A stretch of DNA of 64,000 nucleotides from an uncultured Oscillospiraceae bacterium (lineage in GTDB: Bacteria > Bacillota > Clostridia > Oscillospirales > Acutalibacteraceae): positions 1-64,000 of the forward strand of contig CABSLQ010000006.1 in NCBI GenBank assembly GCA_902478605.1, in the 5' to 3' direction. Both the position numbers and the translations under genes were made by a program. Shown here in pieces: positions 43,137 through 52,079 of the stretch. How positions within the stretch are numbered: the first letter of the stretch is position 1; each line of letters opens with the position of its first letter. A model generated the notes under the pieces. It worked only from the letters and a program-made list of their open reading frames with translations, was not told the origin of the DNA and did not search any database.

Positions 43137-43817
43137 ATGCAGACCGGTCATGGCGTGCGCCTGGAACCGCTCGGCGGCGGGATAGAAGCGGCGGTGAACG
43201 ACGACTATGGCTTCGGTGCGGACGCGCTGCTGCTGGCGCGGTTCGCCGCACCGAAGGCCGGAGAGCGGATATGCGATTTAGGGGCCGGCTGCGGCATTTT
43301 GTCCTTTTTGTTTCTGCGCGACGGGCTGAAGGGCCCGATCGTCGGTGTGGAGGTTCAGCCCGATGCGGTGGCGCTGGCACAGTACGCCGCGGCCCGCAAC
43401 CACCTGGAGAATCGCGCCCTCTTTTTGTGTGCGTCGTGGGAGCGGCCGGAAAGCCTGCCGCCGGCGGGAACCTTCGATCGGGTGGTGTGCAACCCGCCCT
43501 ATTTTGCGCCGGGCAGCGGCGCACCGAGCGCCGGCGAAGCCCGGCGGCTGGCCCGGCACGAGCGGCCGGATACGCTGCAGAAGGTTTGCGTAGCGGCGGC
43601 GCGGCTGCTCAAAAACGGCGGGCATTTCTGCCTGTGCCATCGGCCGGAACGGCTCGTCGATGTACTGGCAACACTCCGGGAGCAGGGCCTCGAACCCAAA
43701 CGGCTGCGTACCGTACAGCAGCGGGCCGGCACGGCGCCGTGGCTGCTGCTGGTGGAGGCGGTCAAAGGGGCGCGGGCGGGGCTGCAGCTGGCCGAACCGT
43801 GGCTGATGGAAAATTAG
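43137..43817 (+). CDS. tRNA1(Val) (adenine37-N6)-methyltransferase family (TrmN6/YabB)
   Basis: A 226-residue class I SAM methyltransferase. The SAM motif ICDLGAGCGILSFLF and the catalytic NPPYF of N6-adenine methyltransferases are clear. It matches the YabB/TrmN6 family, which modifies A37 of tRNA1(Val). AGGGGGAGATGT precedes the ATG at 43137; the 43095 start is rejected. It sits between ricT/ferredoxin and rsmI, as yabB does between yaaT and yabC in Bacillus. Confidence 0.9.
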   Translation: MQTGHGVRLEPLGGGIEAAVNDDYGFGADALLLARFAAPKAGERICDLGAGCGILSFLFLRDGLKGPIVGVEVQPDAVALAQYAAARNHLENRALFLCASWERPESLPPAGTFDRVVCNPPYFAPGSGAPSAGEARRLARHERPDTLQKVCVAAARLLKNGGHFCLCHRPERLVDVLATLREQGLEPKRLRTVQQRAGTAPWLLLVEAVKGARAGLQLAEPWLMEN

Positions 43818-43886
43818 CCGTCAAGCAAGCTATACGATTAGTAGATAAATCGCTGTTTTATACTTATAATGGAGGTTGAGGTGCGG

Positions 43887-44720
43887 ATGAGCGGCCGTTT
43901 AACGCTGGTGGGGACGCCCATCGGCAACCTTTCTGATTTTTCGCCGCGGGCCGTGGAAGCGCTGCAGGCCTGTGATTTTATCGCCGCGGAGGATACGCGG
44001 GTGACGCTGCGTCTGCTGAATCATTTCGGCATAAAAAAGCCGCTGATCAGCTATTACGAGCATAACCGGCGGGAGAGGGGCGAGGTGATTTGCGCCCGGC
44101 TGGAGGCAGGGGAAAACGCCGTGCTGGTCAGCGACGCCGGCATGCCGGCCATATCGGATCCGGGCGAGGATCTGGTGGCGCTCTGCCATGAGCGGCATAT
44201 TCCGGTGGGGGTGGTGCCGGGGCCGAGCGCGGTGGTGACCGCGCTGGCTGTCGCCGGGCTGCCCACCGGGCGGTTCACCTTTGAAGGATTTCTCAGCATG
44301 AACAAGCGCGGGCGGCGGGAGCATCTCGAATCGCTGCGCGATGAGGTGCGCACGATGGTGTTTTACGAAGCGCCGCACAAGCTGCCCTCCACGCTGGAGG
44401 ATATGCTCGCGGTGCTGGGGGATCGGCGGGTCGTCCTGGTGCGGGAGCTGACCAAGATTCACGAGGAAATCATCCGCACGACGCTGGCCGAGGCGGCCCG
44501 CCGCTATCGCGAGGAAGCGCCCCGGGGCGAGTTTGTCGTGGTGGTGGAAGGCGCCGCGCCGCCGGCGGCGGAAACCGCCACACTGGAAGAGGCGGCGGAT
44601 TTGGCGGCGGCCTATGTACGGCAGGGGGCCGCGGCGTCCGAAGCGGCGAAGCGGGCCGCTGCGGAGACGGGACAGAAAAAAGGCGAGATCTATCGCCGGA
44701 TTGTAGAGAAGGGTGAGTGA
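43887..44720 (+). CDS. rsmI: 16S rRNA 2'-O-methyltransferase (C1402)
   Basis: RsmI methylates the 2'-O of C1402 of 16S rRNA. The 277-residue protein has the tetrapyrrole-methylase fold with LVGTPIGNLSD at the start, AAEDTRVTLRLLNHF, the VSDAGMPAISDPG loop and PGPSAVVTAL. GGAGG lies upstream of the ATG at 43887; the ATG at 43869 overlaps that site and is not used. The stop overlaps the next start by one base. Confidence 0.96.
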   Translation: MSGRLTLVGTPIGNLSDFSPRAVEALQACDFIAAEDTRVTLRLLNHFGIKKPLISYYEHNRRERGEVICARLEAGENAVLVSDAGMPAISDPGEDLVALCHERHIPVGVVPGPSAVVTALAVAGLPTGRFTFEGFLSMNKRGRREHLESLRDEVRTMVFYEAPHKLPSTLEDMLAVLGDRRVVLVRELTKIHEEIIRTTLAEAARRYREEAPRGEFVVVVEGAAPPAAETATLEEAADLAAAYVRQGAAASEAAKRAAAETGQKKGEIYRRIVEKGE

Positions 44721-45352
44721 TGACCATGACAGCCTTGCGGCTAGCCGGATTCTTTTCCCAGTTTGGACCGGGCAACTATGTGATGATCGGCTTGCTCATA
44801 GTGGGGATTGTGGCGCTGTACATTTGGGGAAACCACTATAAAGCGCGGGACAGCCGTGCCGAGATGCTGCAGCGCCGGTATCAGAAGCTGGATCGCACCA
44901 AGCTTGCGGCCATTCCCGACGAGGAGCTGGTGGAGGCGGTGGTGGCCAATGTCATGGCCAAAACCGATCGCAAGCATCCGGATCCCTACCGCACAGTGAC
45001 GCAGCAGTCGCATGGCCGCAACGCCGTGTACTGCGTGTGGCTCATCTGCCGGGAGCTGGACGCCGGCAGCTTTGAGGAGCTGCTGGCGGGCCCGTCTGCG
45101 GTGTTTCTGGAGCTGGCGGGCGACGGCTTCGAGGCGGTGGGGGCCCCCGGCTGCGCCGCGGCGGTGCGCGGGGCGCTGACCGCCGAAACGGAGGAAGCGC
45201 GCGCCGAACTGCACGCCGATTTTCTCGAGCAGGCAGAGGCGGAGGAACCCCTCACAAAATGCGTCGAGTATATCCGGGACAATCCGGGGGAGTTTGTGGA
45301 CGAAGACGAGGCGGAGGATACGCCTGTCACCCCGCCGGAGGAAGAAAACTGA
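44720..45352 (+). CDS. single-pass membrane protein of unknown function
   Basis: I do not recognise the family. The 210-residue protein has one N-terminal membrane helix (about 20-37) and a Glu/Ala-rich cytoplasmic domain with a Cys-containing core (GRNAVYCVWLICREL) and a very acidic tail (VDEDEAEDTPVTPPEEE). Its start overlaps the rsmI stop (TGATG), so it is co-translated, but the function need not be related. The gene ends at a 44-base palindromic terminator. Confidence 0.8.
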   Translation: MTMTALRLAGFFSQFGPGNYVMIGLLIVGIVALYIWGNHYKARDSRAEMLQRRYQKLDRTKLAAIPDEELVEAVVANVMAKTDRKHPDPYRTVTQQSHGRNAVYCVWLICRELDAGSFEELLAGPSAVFLELAGDGFEAVGAPGCAAAVRGALTAETEEARAELHADFLEQAEAEEPLTKCVEYIRDNPGEFVDEDEAEDTPVTPPEEEN

Positions 45353-45355
45353 ACC

Positions 45356-45399
45356 AAACAAACAGGCGCAAGGGAAGCTTCCCTTGCGCCTGTTTGTTT
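45356..45399 (+). terminator. 44-base perfect palindromic terminator
   Basis: AAACAAACAGGCGCAAGGGA begins a 44-base sequence identical to its own reverse complement, ending TTTGTTT. It closes the rsmI transcript and could also act on the convergent spoVT unit. Confidence 0.88.
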
Positions 45400-45484
45400 A
45401 AGCGGGTGAAAGAATACGCTGCGCGGCCTCTTATGGGGAAAAGCAGCCGCGGTACCGGTCCCCCTGCGTGCGGCTTTAACGCGG

Positions 45485-46027
45485 TTATTCCTCCATCTGC
45501 TTGCCGAGAAAGGCCGCGGCGACCTGTGCAAGCTTGACGTCGCTCTCCGAGGGGATGGCGCCGCTTTCAGGCAGCATCATGCATACGGCGCCGGTCACGT
45601 CGCCCGCCGCCACGATGGGCGCCACAACGGCCGCGTAGCGATCCACCGATTCCACCGGCTGCAGACGGCGCGGTTCGCCCGCCCGGGCCACGTGGATTTG
45701 CCGGCCGTCCATAACCTCTTCCAGCTGGCCGGAGACGCGGCGTTCAAGGAAATCCTTTTTTGAGCTGCCCGCGGCCGCCACCACGTGATCCCGGTCGCAG
45801 ATGAGCACGGTCAGTCCGCAGGCGCGCGCCATGACATCCGCATACTGGGCCGCAAAAGGGGACATCTCGCCCACCGGGGAATACTTTTTGAATACGACCT
45901 CCCCGTCATTATCGGTAAAAATTTCAAGCGGATCGCCTTCCCGAATCCGCATGGTCCTTCGGATTTCTTTGGGTATAACCACACGACCAAGGTCGTCAAT
46001 TCGTCTTACGATTCCTGTTGCTTTCAT
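45485..46027 (-). CDS. spoVT: stage V sporulation protein T
   Basis: SpoVT is a forespore transcription factor acting with sigma G. The 180-residue protein has an N-terminal AbrB swapped-hairpin DNA-binding domain (residues 1-50, VRRIDDLGRVVIPKEIR) and a C-terminal GAF-like domain (about 55-178, HVVAAAGSSKKDFLERRV). GGAGGATAAGCG precedes the ATG. Full length and well conserved, it indicates an endospore-forming lineage. In many Firmicutes it follows the region downstream of rsmI, as here on the opposite strand. Confidence 0.96.
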   Translation of the reverse strand: MKATGIVRRIDDLGRVVIPKEIRRTMRIREGDPLEIFTDNDGEVVFKKYSPVGEMSPFAAQYADVMARACGLTVLICDRDHVVAAAGSSKKDFLERRVSGQLEEVMDGRQIHVARAGEPRRLQPVESVDRYAAVVAPIVAAGDVTGAVCMMLPESGAIPSESDVKLAQVAAAFLGKQMEE

Positions 46028-46201
46028 CGCTTATCCTCCGTCTGTCTTTTTTCTGCGTGCTGGGGCGTGCTTTCCTCGCATGTCGTTCTCTTTTGGGAAG
46101 AACGATATTGGCACAAGTAGTGTCTGCAGCTCCAGAAAATTTATACGGAGAATTTTGCAAAAAACGGCCGGTTTGCCCGTTAACAAAAACAGGAAAATTT
46201 T

Positions 46202-46957
46202 TTATAACAAGGCATGAATTTCGTCAAGTGCATCCCGCACCAATGCCGCGGCCATACGGGTGTCAACGTGTCCCTCCTTGCCGCCCTGATAGGCCTTGAG
46301 AGCCGCCTGTATGACGGGCGAGCAGGAAACGGGCAGATGACCCAATGCCCAGAGCCCGCCCTGCTCCTTAGACAGAAAAGAGCCCTCCCGGCAGCAGGCG
46401 AGGGTACGGCAGGCATTCAAAACGGCATCGGCGGTACAGGTTTCTATCCGCCCGGCGGCCGCCTCCAGATCGGCGCGTACGCTGTCGAGGAACGCTTCCG
46501 GCGGCACCGCGCCGAACACCTCGCGGCGATCCCGGCCGCAAAGCGTTATACCTGCCTCCCGGATGACGGCGAAATGCGCCGCCAAATCCCGGTCGGTTCC
46601 CCGCATGCGGCGGCCATAGCCGGGCAGGTCGGCCAGGCAGGCCGCCCGGTGGACGGGCGAGTAATGCAGGACAAAGGGGGTAGGGTAAACGAAGCGGCGG
46701 CAGTGCTCTTCCAGTACGACGCTCATTTCCAGTCCCTTGGGCGGGCCCTGCTCTTCCAGGTGCAGCAGAGCGGTCAGCAGCGCCTGCTTGGCGGCAGGCG
46801 GCGGGTCGTCCTGCACCACGACGATAAAATCCACGTCGCTTCGCTCCCAGCGAAAGCAGCCGAAGGCCAGCGAGCCGTGCAGATACACACCCACCAGATG
46901 GCTCCCCAGACTGTCGCGGCAGGCCATCGCCATGGCCTTCAGAAGTGTCTGCAGCAT
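46202..46957 (-). CDS. nucleotidyltransferase, aminoglycoside adenylyltransferase-like (DUF4111)
   Basis: A 251-residue protein with the nucleotidyltransferase signature YLHGSLAFGCFRWERSDVDF (Gly-Ser and the Asp-x-Asp pair) near residues 25-44, then an all-helical C-terminal domain like that of ANT(3'')/ANT(9) enzymes (DUF4111). Members include streptomycin/spectinomycin adenylyltransferases, but many chromosomal ones have unknown substrates, so resistance is not claimed. AGGGGGACCCAT precedes the ATG. It lies between icd and spoVT with its own spacing. Confidence 0.82.
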   Translation of the reverse strand: MLQTLLKAMAMACRDSLGSHLVGVYLHGSLAFGCFRWERSDVDFIVVVQDDPPPAAKQALLTALLHLEEQGPPKGLEMSVVLEEHCRRFVYPTPFVLHYSPVHRAACLADLPGYGRRMRGTDRDLAAHFAVIREAGITLCGRDRREVFGAVPPEAFLDSVRADLEAAAGRIETCTADAVLNACRTLACCREGSFLSKEQGGLWALGHLPVSCSPVIQAALKAYQGGKEGHVDTRMAAALVRDALDEIHALL

Positions 46958-46979
46958 ATGGGTCCCCCTTTTTTGAGAG

Positions 46980-47010
46980 AAACGCCCCGGTCATAACGAC
47001 CGGGGCGTTG
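46980..47010 (-). terminator. icd terminator
   Basis: AACGCCCCGGTC and GACCGGGGCGTT stems with only a short T-run on the minus strand, after the icd stop at 47015. Confidence 0.65.
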
Positions 47011-47014
47011 GCAA

Positions 47015-48217
47015 TTATTGCGCGAGGCGGGCGGCGACCGCGTCGAGGAATTCCATCGAATCGACCGCTTTCTTTTCCGGAAGGGTGGAAAGTGCCACGA
47101 GATCCTTGGTCATGATGCCGCTCTCGATGGTGCCGAGGGTCGCGGCCTCAAGCCTGTCCGCAAAAGCCGCCAAATCGGGCAGGTTATCCAGCTCGGCCCG
47201 CTTGCGCAGGGCACCCGACCAGGCAAAGATGGTCGCCACCGAGTTGGTGGAGGTGGCTTCGCCCTTCAGGTGGCGGTAATAGTGACGGGTCACCGTGCCG
47301 TGGGCCGCCTCGTATTCGAATTTGCCGTCCGGGGAAACGAGCACGCTCGTCATCATGGCCAGCGAACCGAACGCCGTAGCCACCATGTCGCTCATCACGT
47401 CGCCGTCATAGTTTTTGCAGGCCCAGATGAAGCCGCCCTGCGAGCGGATGACCCGCGCGACCGCGTCGTCAATGAGGGTGTAGAAATAGGTGATGCCCGC
47501 CTGCTCGAACGCGTCCTTATATTCCGCGTCAAAGATTTCCTGGAAAATATCCTTGAAGCGGTGGTCATAGATTTTGGAAATGGTGTCCTTGGTGGAGAAC
47601 CACAGATCCTGCTTCACCGACAGGGCGTAGGCGAAGCAGGCGCGCGCAAAGCTGGCAATGGAGGCGTCGGTGTTGTGCATGCCCATGACCACGCCGCCGC
47701 CGGCAAAATCGTGGATAAGGCGGCGGGTTTCTTTGCCCGCCGCGTCGGTCACCACCAGTTCGGCCTTGGCGGCGTCCTCCACCCGGATTTCGGTGTTCTT
47801 ATAAATGTCGCCGTACGCGTGACGCGCGATGGTGATGGGCTTCTTCCAGGTGGACACGCTCGGCGCGATGCCCTTGACAATGACGGGGGCACGGAATACG
47901 GTGCCGTCGAGCATGGCGCGGATGGTGCCGTTGGGGCTTTTCCACATCTGCTTGAGGCCGTATTCCTCTACGCGCTGGGTATTGGGGGTGATGGTGGCGC
48001 ATTTGACGCCCACACCGTATTTCTTGATGGCGTTGGCCGCGTCCACCGTCACCTGGTCGTCTGTATCGTCCCGGTGCCGCAGGCCCAGGTCGTAATACTC
48101 ACAGTTGAGCTCCACAAAAGGGGTGAGCAGCTTGTCTTTGATCCCCTGCCAGAGAATGCGGGTCATTTCGTCGCCGTCCATCTCGACGAGGGGGGTGGTC
48201 ATGCGAATTTTTTCCAT
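47015..48217 (-). CDS. icd: NADP-dependent isocitrate dehydrogenase
   Basis: A 400-residue eukaryotic-type (type II) NADP isocitrate dehydrogenase, which makes 2-oxoglutarate for glutamate synthesis. Typical sequences are [12 protein letters not shown] at the start, [17 protein letters not shown], the catalytic Tyr/Lys region [19 protein letters not shown] and [12 protein letters not shown]. The ribosome site is AGGAGG. It lies 35 bases downstream of the NYN gene and may share its transcript. No other TCA gene is nearby. Confidence 0.96.
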   Translation of the reverse strand: MEKIRMTTPLVEMDGDEMTRILWQGIKDKLLTPFVELNCEYYDLGLRHRDDTDDQVTVDAANAIKKYGVGVKCATITPNTQRVEEYGLKQMWKSPNGTIRAMLDGTVFRAPVIVKGIAPSVSTWKKPITIARHAYGDIYKNTEIRVEDAAKAELVVTDAAGKETRRLIHDFAGGGVVMGMHNTDASIASFARACFAYALSVKQDLWFSTKDTISKIYDHRFKDIFQEIFDAEYKDAFEQAGITYFYTLIDDAVARVIRSQGGFIWACKNYDGDVMSDMVATAFGSLAMMTSVLVSPDGKFEYEAAHGTVTRHYYRHLKGEATSTNSVATIFAWSGALRKRAELDNLPDLAAFADRLEAATLGTIESGIMTKDLVALSTLPEKKAVDSMEFLDAVAARLAQ

Positions 48218-48252
48218 GTGGGATTCCTCCTGTTGTGTTATTGAAAAAGCCG

Positions 48253-49026
48253 TCAGTTTCCCGCCTTCAGCCGGACAAACACCAGCCGGTTATTGCCCGC
48301 GCTCGACGGCGTGGACTGGACGTCCAGTATGCCGAGCGATTTGACAAAGGGGGTGAGCTTTTTAAAACCATAGTTGCGCACATCAAACTCGGGAAAGCGC
48401 TTGGGAAGCCGGTTGCCAATTTCGGCGATGGGGACCCATTCGTCCTCGTCCGACACCTCGTCCACAATGGCGAGAATGGCCCGCTTGATGGTGGACAACG
48501 GGGTCATTTCGGATTCCGCCGGTTCGACGGGAGCAGCCGCCGCCTTGGGGGCGGGTTCCGGCTTGGGGCGGCCCGCTTCTTCGAGTACCTCGAGGTATTT
48601 GAATTTGTTGCATGCTGCAATAAAGGCGTTGGGCGTTTTCTTTTCGCCCATGCCGATGACGTACATCCCCGATTCACGCAGGCGCACGGCCAGCCGGGTG
48701 AAATCGCTGTCGCTGGATACGAGACAGAAGCCCTCCACGTTTCCCGAATACAAAATGTCCATCGCGTCGATGATCATCGCCGAATCGGTGGCGTTTTTGC
48801 CGGTGGTGTATCCGTATTGCTGCACCGGCGTGATGGAATTGTCCAGCAATACATTTTTCCACGAGCTGAGCGACGACTTGGTAAAATCGCCGTATATGCG
48901 CTTATAGGTGGTCGTGCCGTCGTTGGACAGCTCGTCGAGAATGTACTTAATATACTTATCCGAAACGTTGTCCGCGTCGATGAGCACCGCCAGCCGGCAA
49001 TCCTTCGACGAATGTTTGTCTTCCAT
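48253..49026 (-). CDS. NYN-domain RNase-like protein with C-terminal LOTUS/OST-HTH domain
   Basis: A 257-residue protein. Residues 12-150 form a NYN (PIN-like) domain with the acidic nuclease residues in [16 protein letters not shown] and VSSDSDF. The C-terminal 75 residues ([20 protein letters not shown], then [14 protein letters not shown]) form an OST-HTH/LOTUS RNA-binding domain. The pair suggests an RNA-targeting nuclease or RNA-quality factor. A flexible Ala/Pro/Glu linker joins the domains. GGGAGG precedes the ATG; the gap to the lipoprotein gene upstream is 15 bases. Confidence 0.9.
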   Translation of the reverse strand: MEDKHSSKDCRLAVLIDADNVSDKYIKYILDELSNDGTTTYKRIYGDFTKSSLSSWKNVLLDNSITPVQQYGYTTGKNATDSAMIIDAMDILYSGNVEGFCLVSSDSDFTRLAVRLRESGMYVIGMGEKKTPNAFIAACNKFKYLEVLEEAGRPKPEPAPKAAAAPVEPAESEMTPLSTIKRAILAIVDEVSDEDEWVPIAEIGNRLPKRFPEFDVRNYGFKKLTPFVKSLGILDVQSTPSSAGNNRLVFVRLKAGN

Positions 49027-49041
49027 ATAGGGTAGCCTCCC

Positions 49042-50700
49042 TTATTCCAATTTACCCGCATGCCGGAAATCAAAGGTCGCGCCGAATGCTCCGCCGCCAA
49101 ACGGCCGCACGATAATGCCGCTTGTCCCCTCCGGAATGCCGAAAAACCGCTTTTGAAAATCGAGGGGGATACTGGGGCAGTCTTCCACCAGCATCTGCTC
49201 CAGGCGATCCACGTCGGCACGGGTGTACCCGCCCACCGACAGCTCGTTATACAATTTGTCAAACGATTCGCTTGTATACCGGGAGTAGTTTCCGCTCGGT
49301 GCCGTGGACAGAAAAGAGGAAAGCGCCTCCATCGCATAGAGGGATTGGCCGGTCTGGGCACCGATGGCAATTTGGTAGTTGCCGACCTGTATCCGGGTGC
49401 GCAGTTCGGAAGCGGACACCGCTTCCATCTGAAAATACAGCGACAGATGGCTTTGCCACGACTGGATGATATAGCGGGCGAGATTCATGCTGTACGCATC
49501 GTCGGCGCACAGCACGCTGAGGGTGGGCATGGAGGCCAGCTCCAGGGAAGCCAGCCCGGCCTCCAGTTCTTCCCGCGCCCGGGTGATATTGGTGGCGACC
49601 GCCCGGCTGTTTTGTGCGGTACGGTAGGGTTCGGTTCCGGTGAGCAGAGCGGCCGGGGCGATATACCCCTGTGCCGGGGAACAATATGCCGTATCGAGCT
49701 GTTCGCCGATGCGGTCCCAGGCCAGCGCGTCGCGCAGGGCGCGCCGGACGGAGGCGGAGGACAGGCAGGTGACCCGGTTGTTGAGCCATATGTATTCGAT
49801 GGTGTCCTCCGTGGTCACGATCTGCATGTTCTGCTCCTCGGCGGCTTCAAGCTGCGCGGGGGTGAGGGCGGCGGCATCCAGTGTGCCGGCGAGCAGAGCC
49901 TCCCCGGCCTCTTCCCCGGTTTGTATGACGTAGCGCACCGCGGCGGGGCACACGTCCTCCTGGCTGTGATAGTTTTCGTTCTTGCTCAGCAGCAGGGATT
50001 CGCCGTGGTTCCACGCCTCGAGGCAGAAGGGCCCATTGGTGAGTACATATGGCTTTTCCAAGCCGTAGCGGCCCGCGGTATATTCGAAGAACTGTGCGTT
50101 GCAGGGCATGAAGGGGGTGCCGGCCAGCTTTTCGGGGAAGGAGGGATCCGGCTCTTCCAGTGTGATAACGAGCTCCCTGTCATCTACGGCTTTTACCCCG
50201 AGGTCCGAAGCCGGAAGCTCGCCCTGGTTGACCGCGCGGGCGTTTTGAATGCCGAACAGCTCGGAGGCGAGGGAAGAGCCGGTCTCGGGCAGCACCGCGC
50301 GCTGCATGCCGAAGACGAAGTCGTGTGCTGTGACCATCACGGGTTCTTCCCAGATGGTTTTATCCTCCGGGTTGCTGGCGGCGGGTAAGGTGCTCCAATA
50401 GGATTCCTTGAGCAGAAAGGTGTATTCCAAACCGTCGTCCGACACGGTCCAGGTGGCGGCCGCCGGTATGGCGTTTCCGTTTTCGTCCAGGCGGGTGAGC
50501 CCTTCAAAGAGCGCCGCGATCAGCGCCACGGAGGCGGCGTCGGTCGATACCTGGGGATCGAGCTGGCGCGGTTCCGCCTCCAGGGGAAAGCGGAAGCTTT
50601 TGCCCTGGAGCGAATCCCGGCGGCAGCCGGCCAGGGGAAAAAGAAGAGTGAGCGCCGCCGTCAGGGCAGCCAACAGGCGCCGCGCCACTTTCCGCTTCAA
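49042..50700 (-). CDS. oligopeptide ABC transporter substrate-binding lipoprotein
   Basis: A 552-residue family 5 extracellular solute-binding protein. A basic signal peptide with lipobox PLAGC is followed by the family patterns QLDPQVSTDAASV, FEGLTRLDENG, AFVFGMQRAVLPETGS-like sequence and QTGEEAGEALLAGTLDAAAL. It likely binds peptides for an Opp-type importer, but no permease or ATPase genes are adjacent. The TTG at 50700 is chosen because AGGAGG lies seven bases upstream; upstream ATG readings add a non-signal segment. It is probably co-transcribed with the NYN gene. Confidence 0.88.
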   Translation of the reverse strand: MKRKVARRLLAALTAALTLLFPLAGCRRDSLQGKSFRFPLEAEPRQLDPQVSTDAASVALIAALFEGLTRLDENGNAIPAAATWTVSDDGLEYTFLLKESYWSTLPAASNPEDKTIWEEPVMVTAHDFVFGMQRAVLPETGSSLASELFGIQNARAVNQGELPASDLGVKAVDDRELVITLEEPDPSFPEKLAGTPFMPCNAQFFEYTAGRYGLEKPYVLTNGPFCLEAWNHGESLLLSKNENYHSQEDVCPAAVRYVIQTGEEAGEALLAGTLDAAALTPAQLEAAEEQNMQIVTTEDTIEYIWLNNRVTCLSSASVRRALRDALAWDRIGEQLDTAYCSPAQGYIAPAALLTGTEPYRTAQNSRAVATNITRAREELEAGLASLELASMPTLSVLCADDAYSMNLARYIIQSWQSHLSLYFQMEAVSASELRTRIQVGNYQIAIGAQTGQSLYAMEALSSFLSTAPSGNYSRYTSESFDKLYNELSVGGYTRADVDRLEQMLVEDCPSIPLDFQKRFFGIPEGTSGIIVRPFGGGAFGATFDFRHAGKLE

Positions 50701-50793
50701 GCGCTCACCTCCTGTCACCTGTGAAATAGCTGCGCGTTCCTGTACAGTATTATACCAAGACAATGGGCGTATGTCCAATGCCTTTTTTCTTAA

Positions 50794-50827
50794 TAAAAAA
50801 AGAACGATGGCGGGCGGGCCATCGTTC
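50794..50827 (-). terminator. S1-protein gene terminator
   Basis: GAACGATGGC (50802-50811) pairs with GCCATCGTTC (50818-50827), followed by TTTTTTT on the minus strand. Confidence 0.9.
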
Positions 50828-50850
50828 CCCTGTGTATTTCAGTAAAGAGG

Positions 50851-51813
50851 TTATGTAGCCGGGCACAAAGCGGCCTGTGTGTCAAACCGCGTCTCGATGA
50901 CCTTGGAACACGCGGGGGGAGAATACACCCAGTGGTCCATATGCCCTTCGGTGATGAAATACCGCGGCGGGGCCAGGTCGCGATCCGCCTCCTGGGCGTC
51001 GATGATGATGAGCTTCATCTTCATTTTTTCGGGCAGAATGCTTTTGATGTAAACGCCCGCGTGCTGGCCGACACGCACCCCTTCGCGCGGCTCGGCCAGA
51101 CCGGCCAGGTTGGGGGTCAGCTCCACAAAGATGCCGTAGCTTTCCACCGACCGCACAATGCCAGCCACCGTCTCCCCCTGCGAAAACAGAGCGGCGTTCT
51201 GCTCCCAGGTGCCGAGCAGCTCCCGCTGGGACAGGCAGATGCGGTTGTTGTCGAGGGAGGAAACCACGCCGAAAATATCCATGCCGGGGACAAACCGATC
51301 GGACGGATGGGAGATGCGGCTGACCGAAACGCCCGCAATGGGCAGAAGAGCGGGCAGGCCACACCCGATGTCGCAGAAGGCACCGAAGGTTTCGAGCCGT
51401 GTGATGCGCCCGGGGATGATGTCCCCGCACCGCAGTGAGGCGAGGTATTCCTGCCGGCAGCGTTCCTGCGCGTCACGGCGGGACAGCACAGCCCGCCGGC
51501 GGCCGTCGGGCAAATGCTCAAACCCGGACACCGTGAAGCAGACCGGCTTGCTTACGCGAGAAATGAGGGCAATGTCCCGGGTGGTGCCCTCCGCAATGCC
51601 GACGGCGCCTTCATAGTAGGGGATGATCCCCTCCATGCAGGGCATTTCCACGTGCAGGTTATGTTCCGCATCGCACAGCACGGCCCGCGCCTCCACGACA
51701 CGGCCCTCCATGGCGGCCTCGGCCAGATTGGTGGCCGAACGGATGGTCAGTTGGTTGCGCGGGGTATCCAGCAGCGCCCCCTCCGGATAAAATCGGTTCA
51801 TTTGGACAGCCAT
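50851..51813 (-). CDS. S1-domain RNA-binding protein
   Basis: A 320-residue protein, with a conserved N-terminal region (FYPEGALLDTPRNQL, GCMEGIIPYYE-type and TTRDIALISRVSKPVCF) followed by two S1/OB RNA-binding domains at about 130-200 and 213-280 (GRITRLETFGAFCDIGCG; GIVRSVESYGIFVELTPN). It resembles small ribosomal S1-like proteins of Clostridia, not full-length S1. AGAAGGGA overlaps the ATG at 51813 closely; the ATG four codons later gives poorer spacing. It has its own terminator. Confidence 0.88.
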   Translation of the reverse strand: MAVQMNRFYPEGALLDTPRNQLTIRSATNLAEAAMEGRVVEARAVLCDAEHNLHVEMPCMEGIIPYYEGAVGIAEGTTRDIALISRVSKPVCFTVSGFEHLPDGRRRAVLSRRDAQERCRQEYLASLRCGDIIPGRITRLETFGAFCDIGCGLPALLPIAGVSVSRISHPSDRFVPGMDIFGVVSSLDNNRICLSQRELLGTWEQNAALFSQGETVAGIVRSVESYGIFVELTPNLAGLAEPREGVRVGQHAGVYIKSILPEKMKMKLIIIDAQEADRDLAPPRYFITEGHMDHWVYSPPACSKVIETRFDTQAALCPAT

Positions 51814-52079
51814 TCCCTTCTCTTTTGAAATACAGGCCTTTTATACCTCCCCGCGGCGCAATGCTTTCGCGTCGAGAAAGGTTTTCACATTTATATATGC
51901 GGCTGTACGCCAAACCATACATAAAAAAGCCGGAAGGATAACATAATCAGCCGCCGCGCTGTTTTGCACAAAAGGGCGGAATTTTTAACTTCACCGGCAT
52001 ACCCGCGGGGATCCCCTTGCTTTTGTCCTCTGTTTTGCTATAGTGGACATAAAGCTTATTACATAAAGGAGGTTCCCCA
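51814..52079. other. divergent intergenic region
   Basis: 266 bases between the S1 gene and the ROK-like gene with a rightward promoter at 52017-52044. No RNA family was recognised. Confidence 0.4.
52017..52044 (+). promoter_or_regulatory. promoter of the ROK-like gene
   Basis: TTGCTT (52017-52022), 16 bases, TATAGT (52039-52044), about 35 bases before the ATG at 52080. Confidence 0.6.

Noticed and set aside
43869..43886. Alternative rsmI start at 43869
   Set aside because: That ATG lies inside the GGAGG ribosome site of the 43887 start and adds residues outside the family N-terminus.
46202..46957. Aminoglycoside resistance gene
   Set aside because: The nucleotidyltransferase fold is clear, but chromosomal DUF4111 proteins are common and sequence alone cannot assign antibiotic activity.
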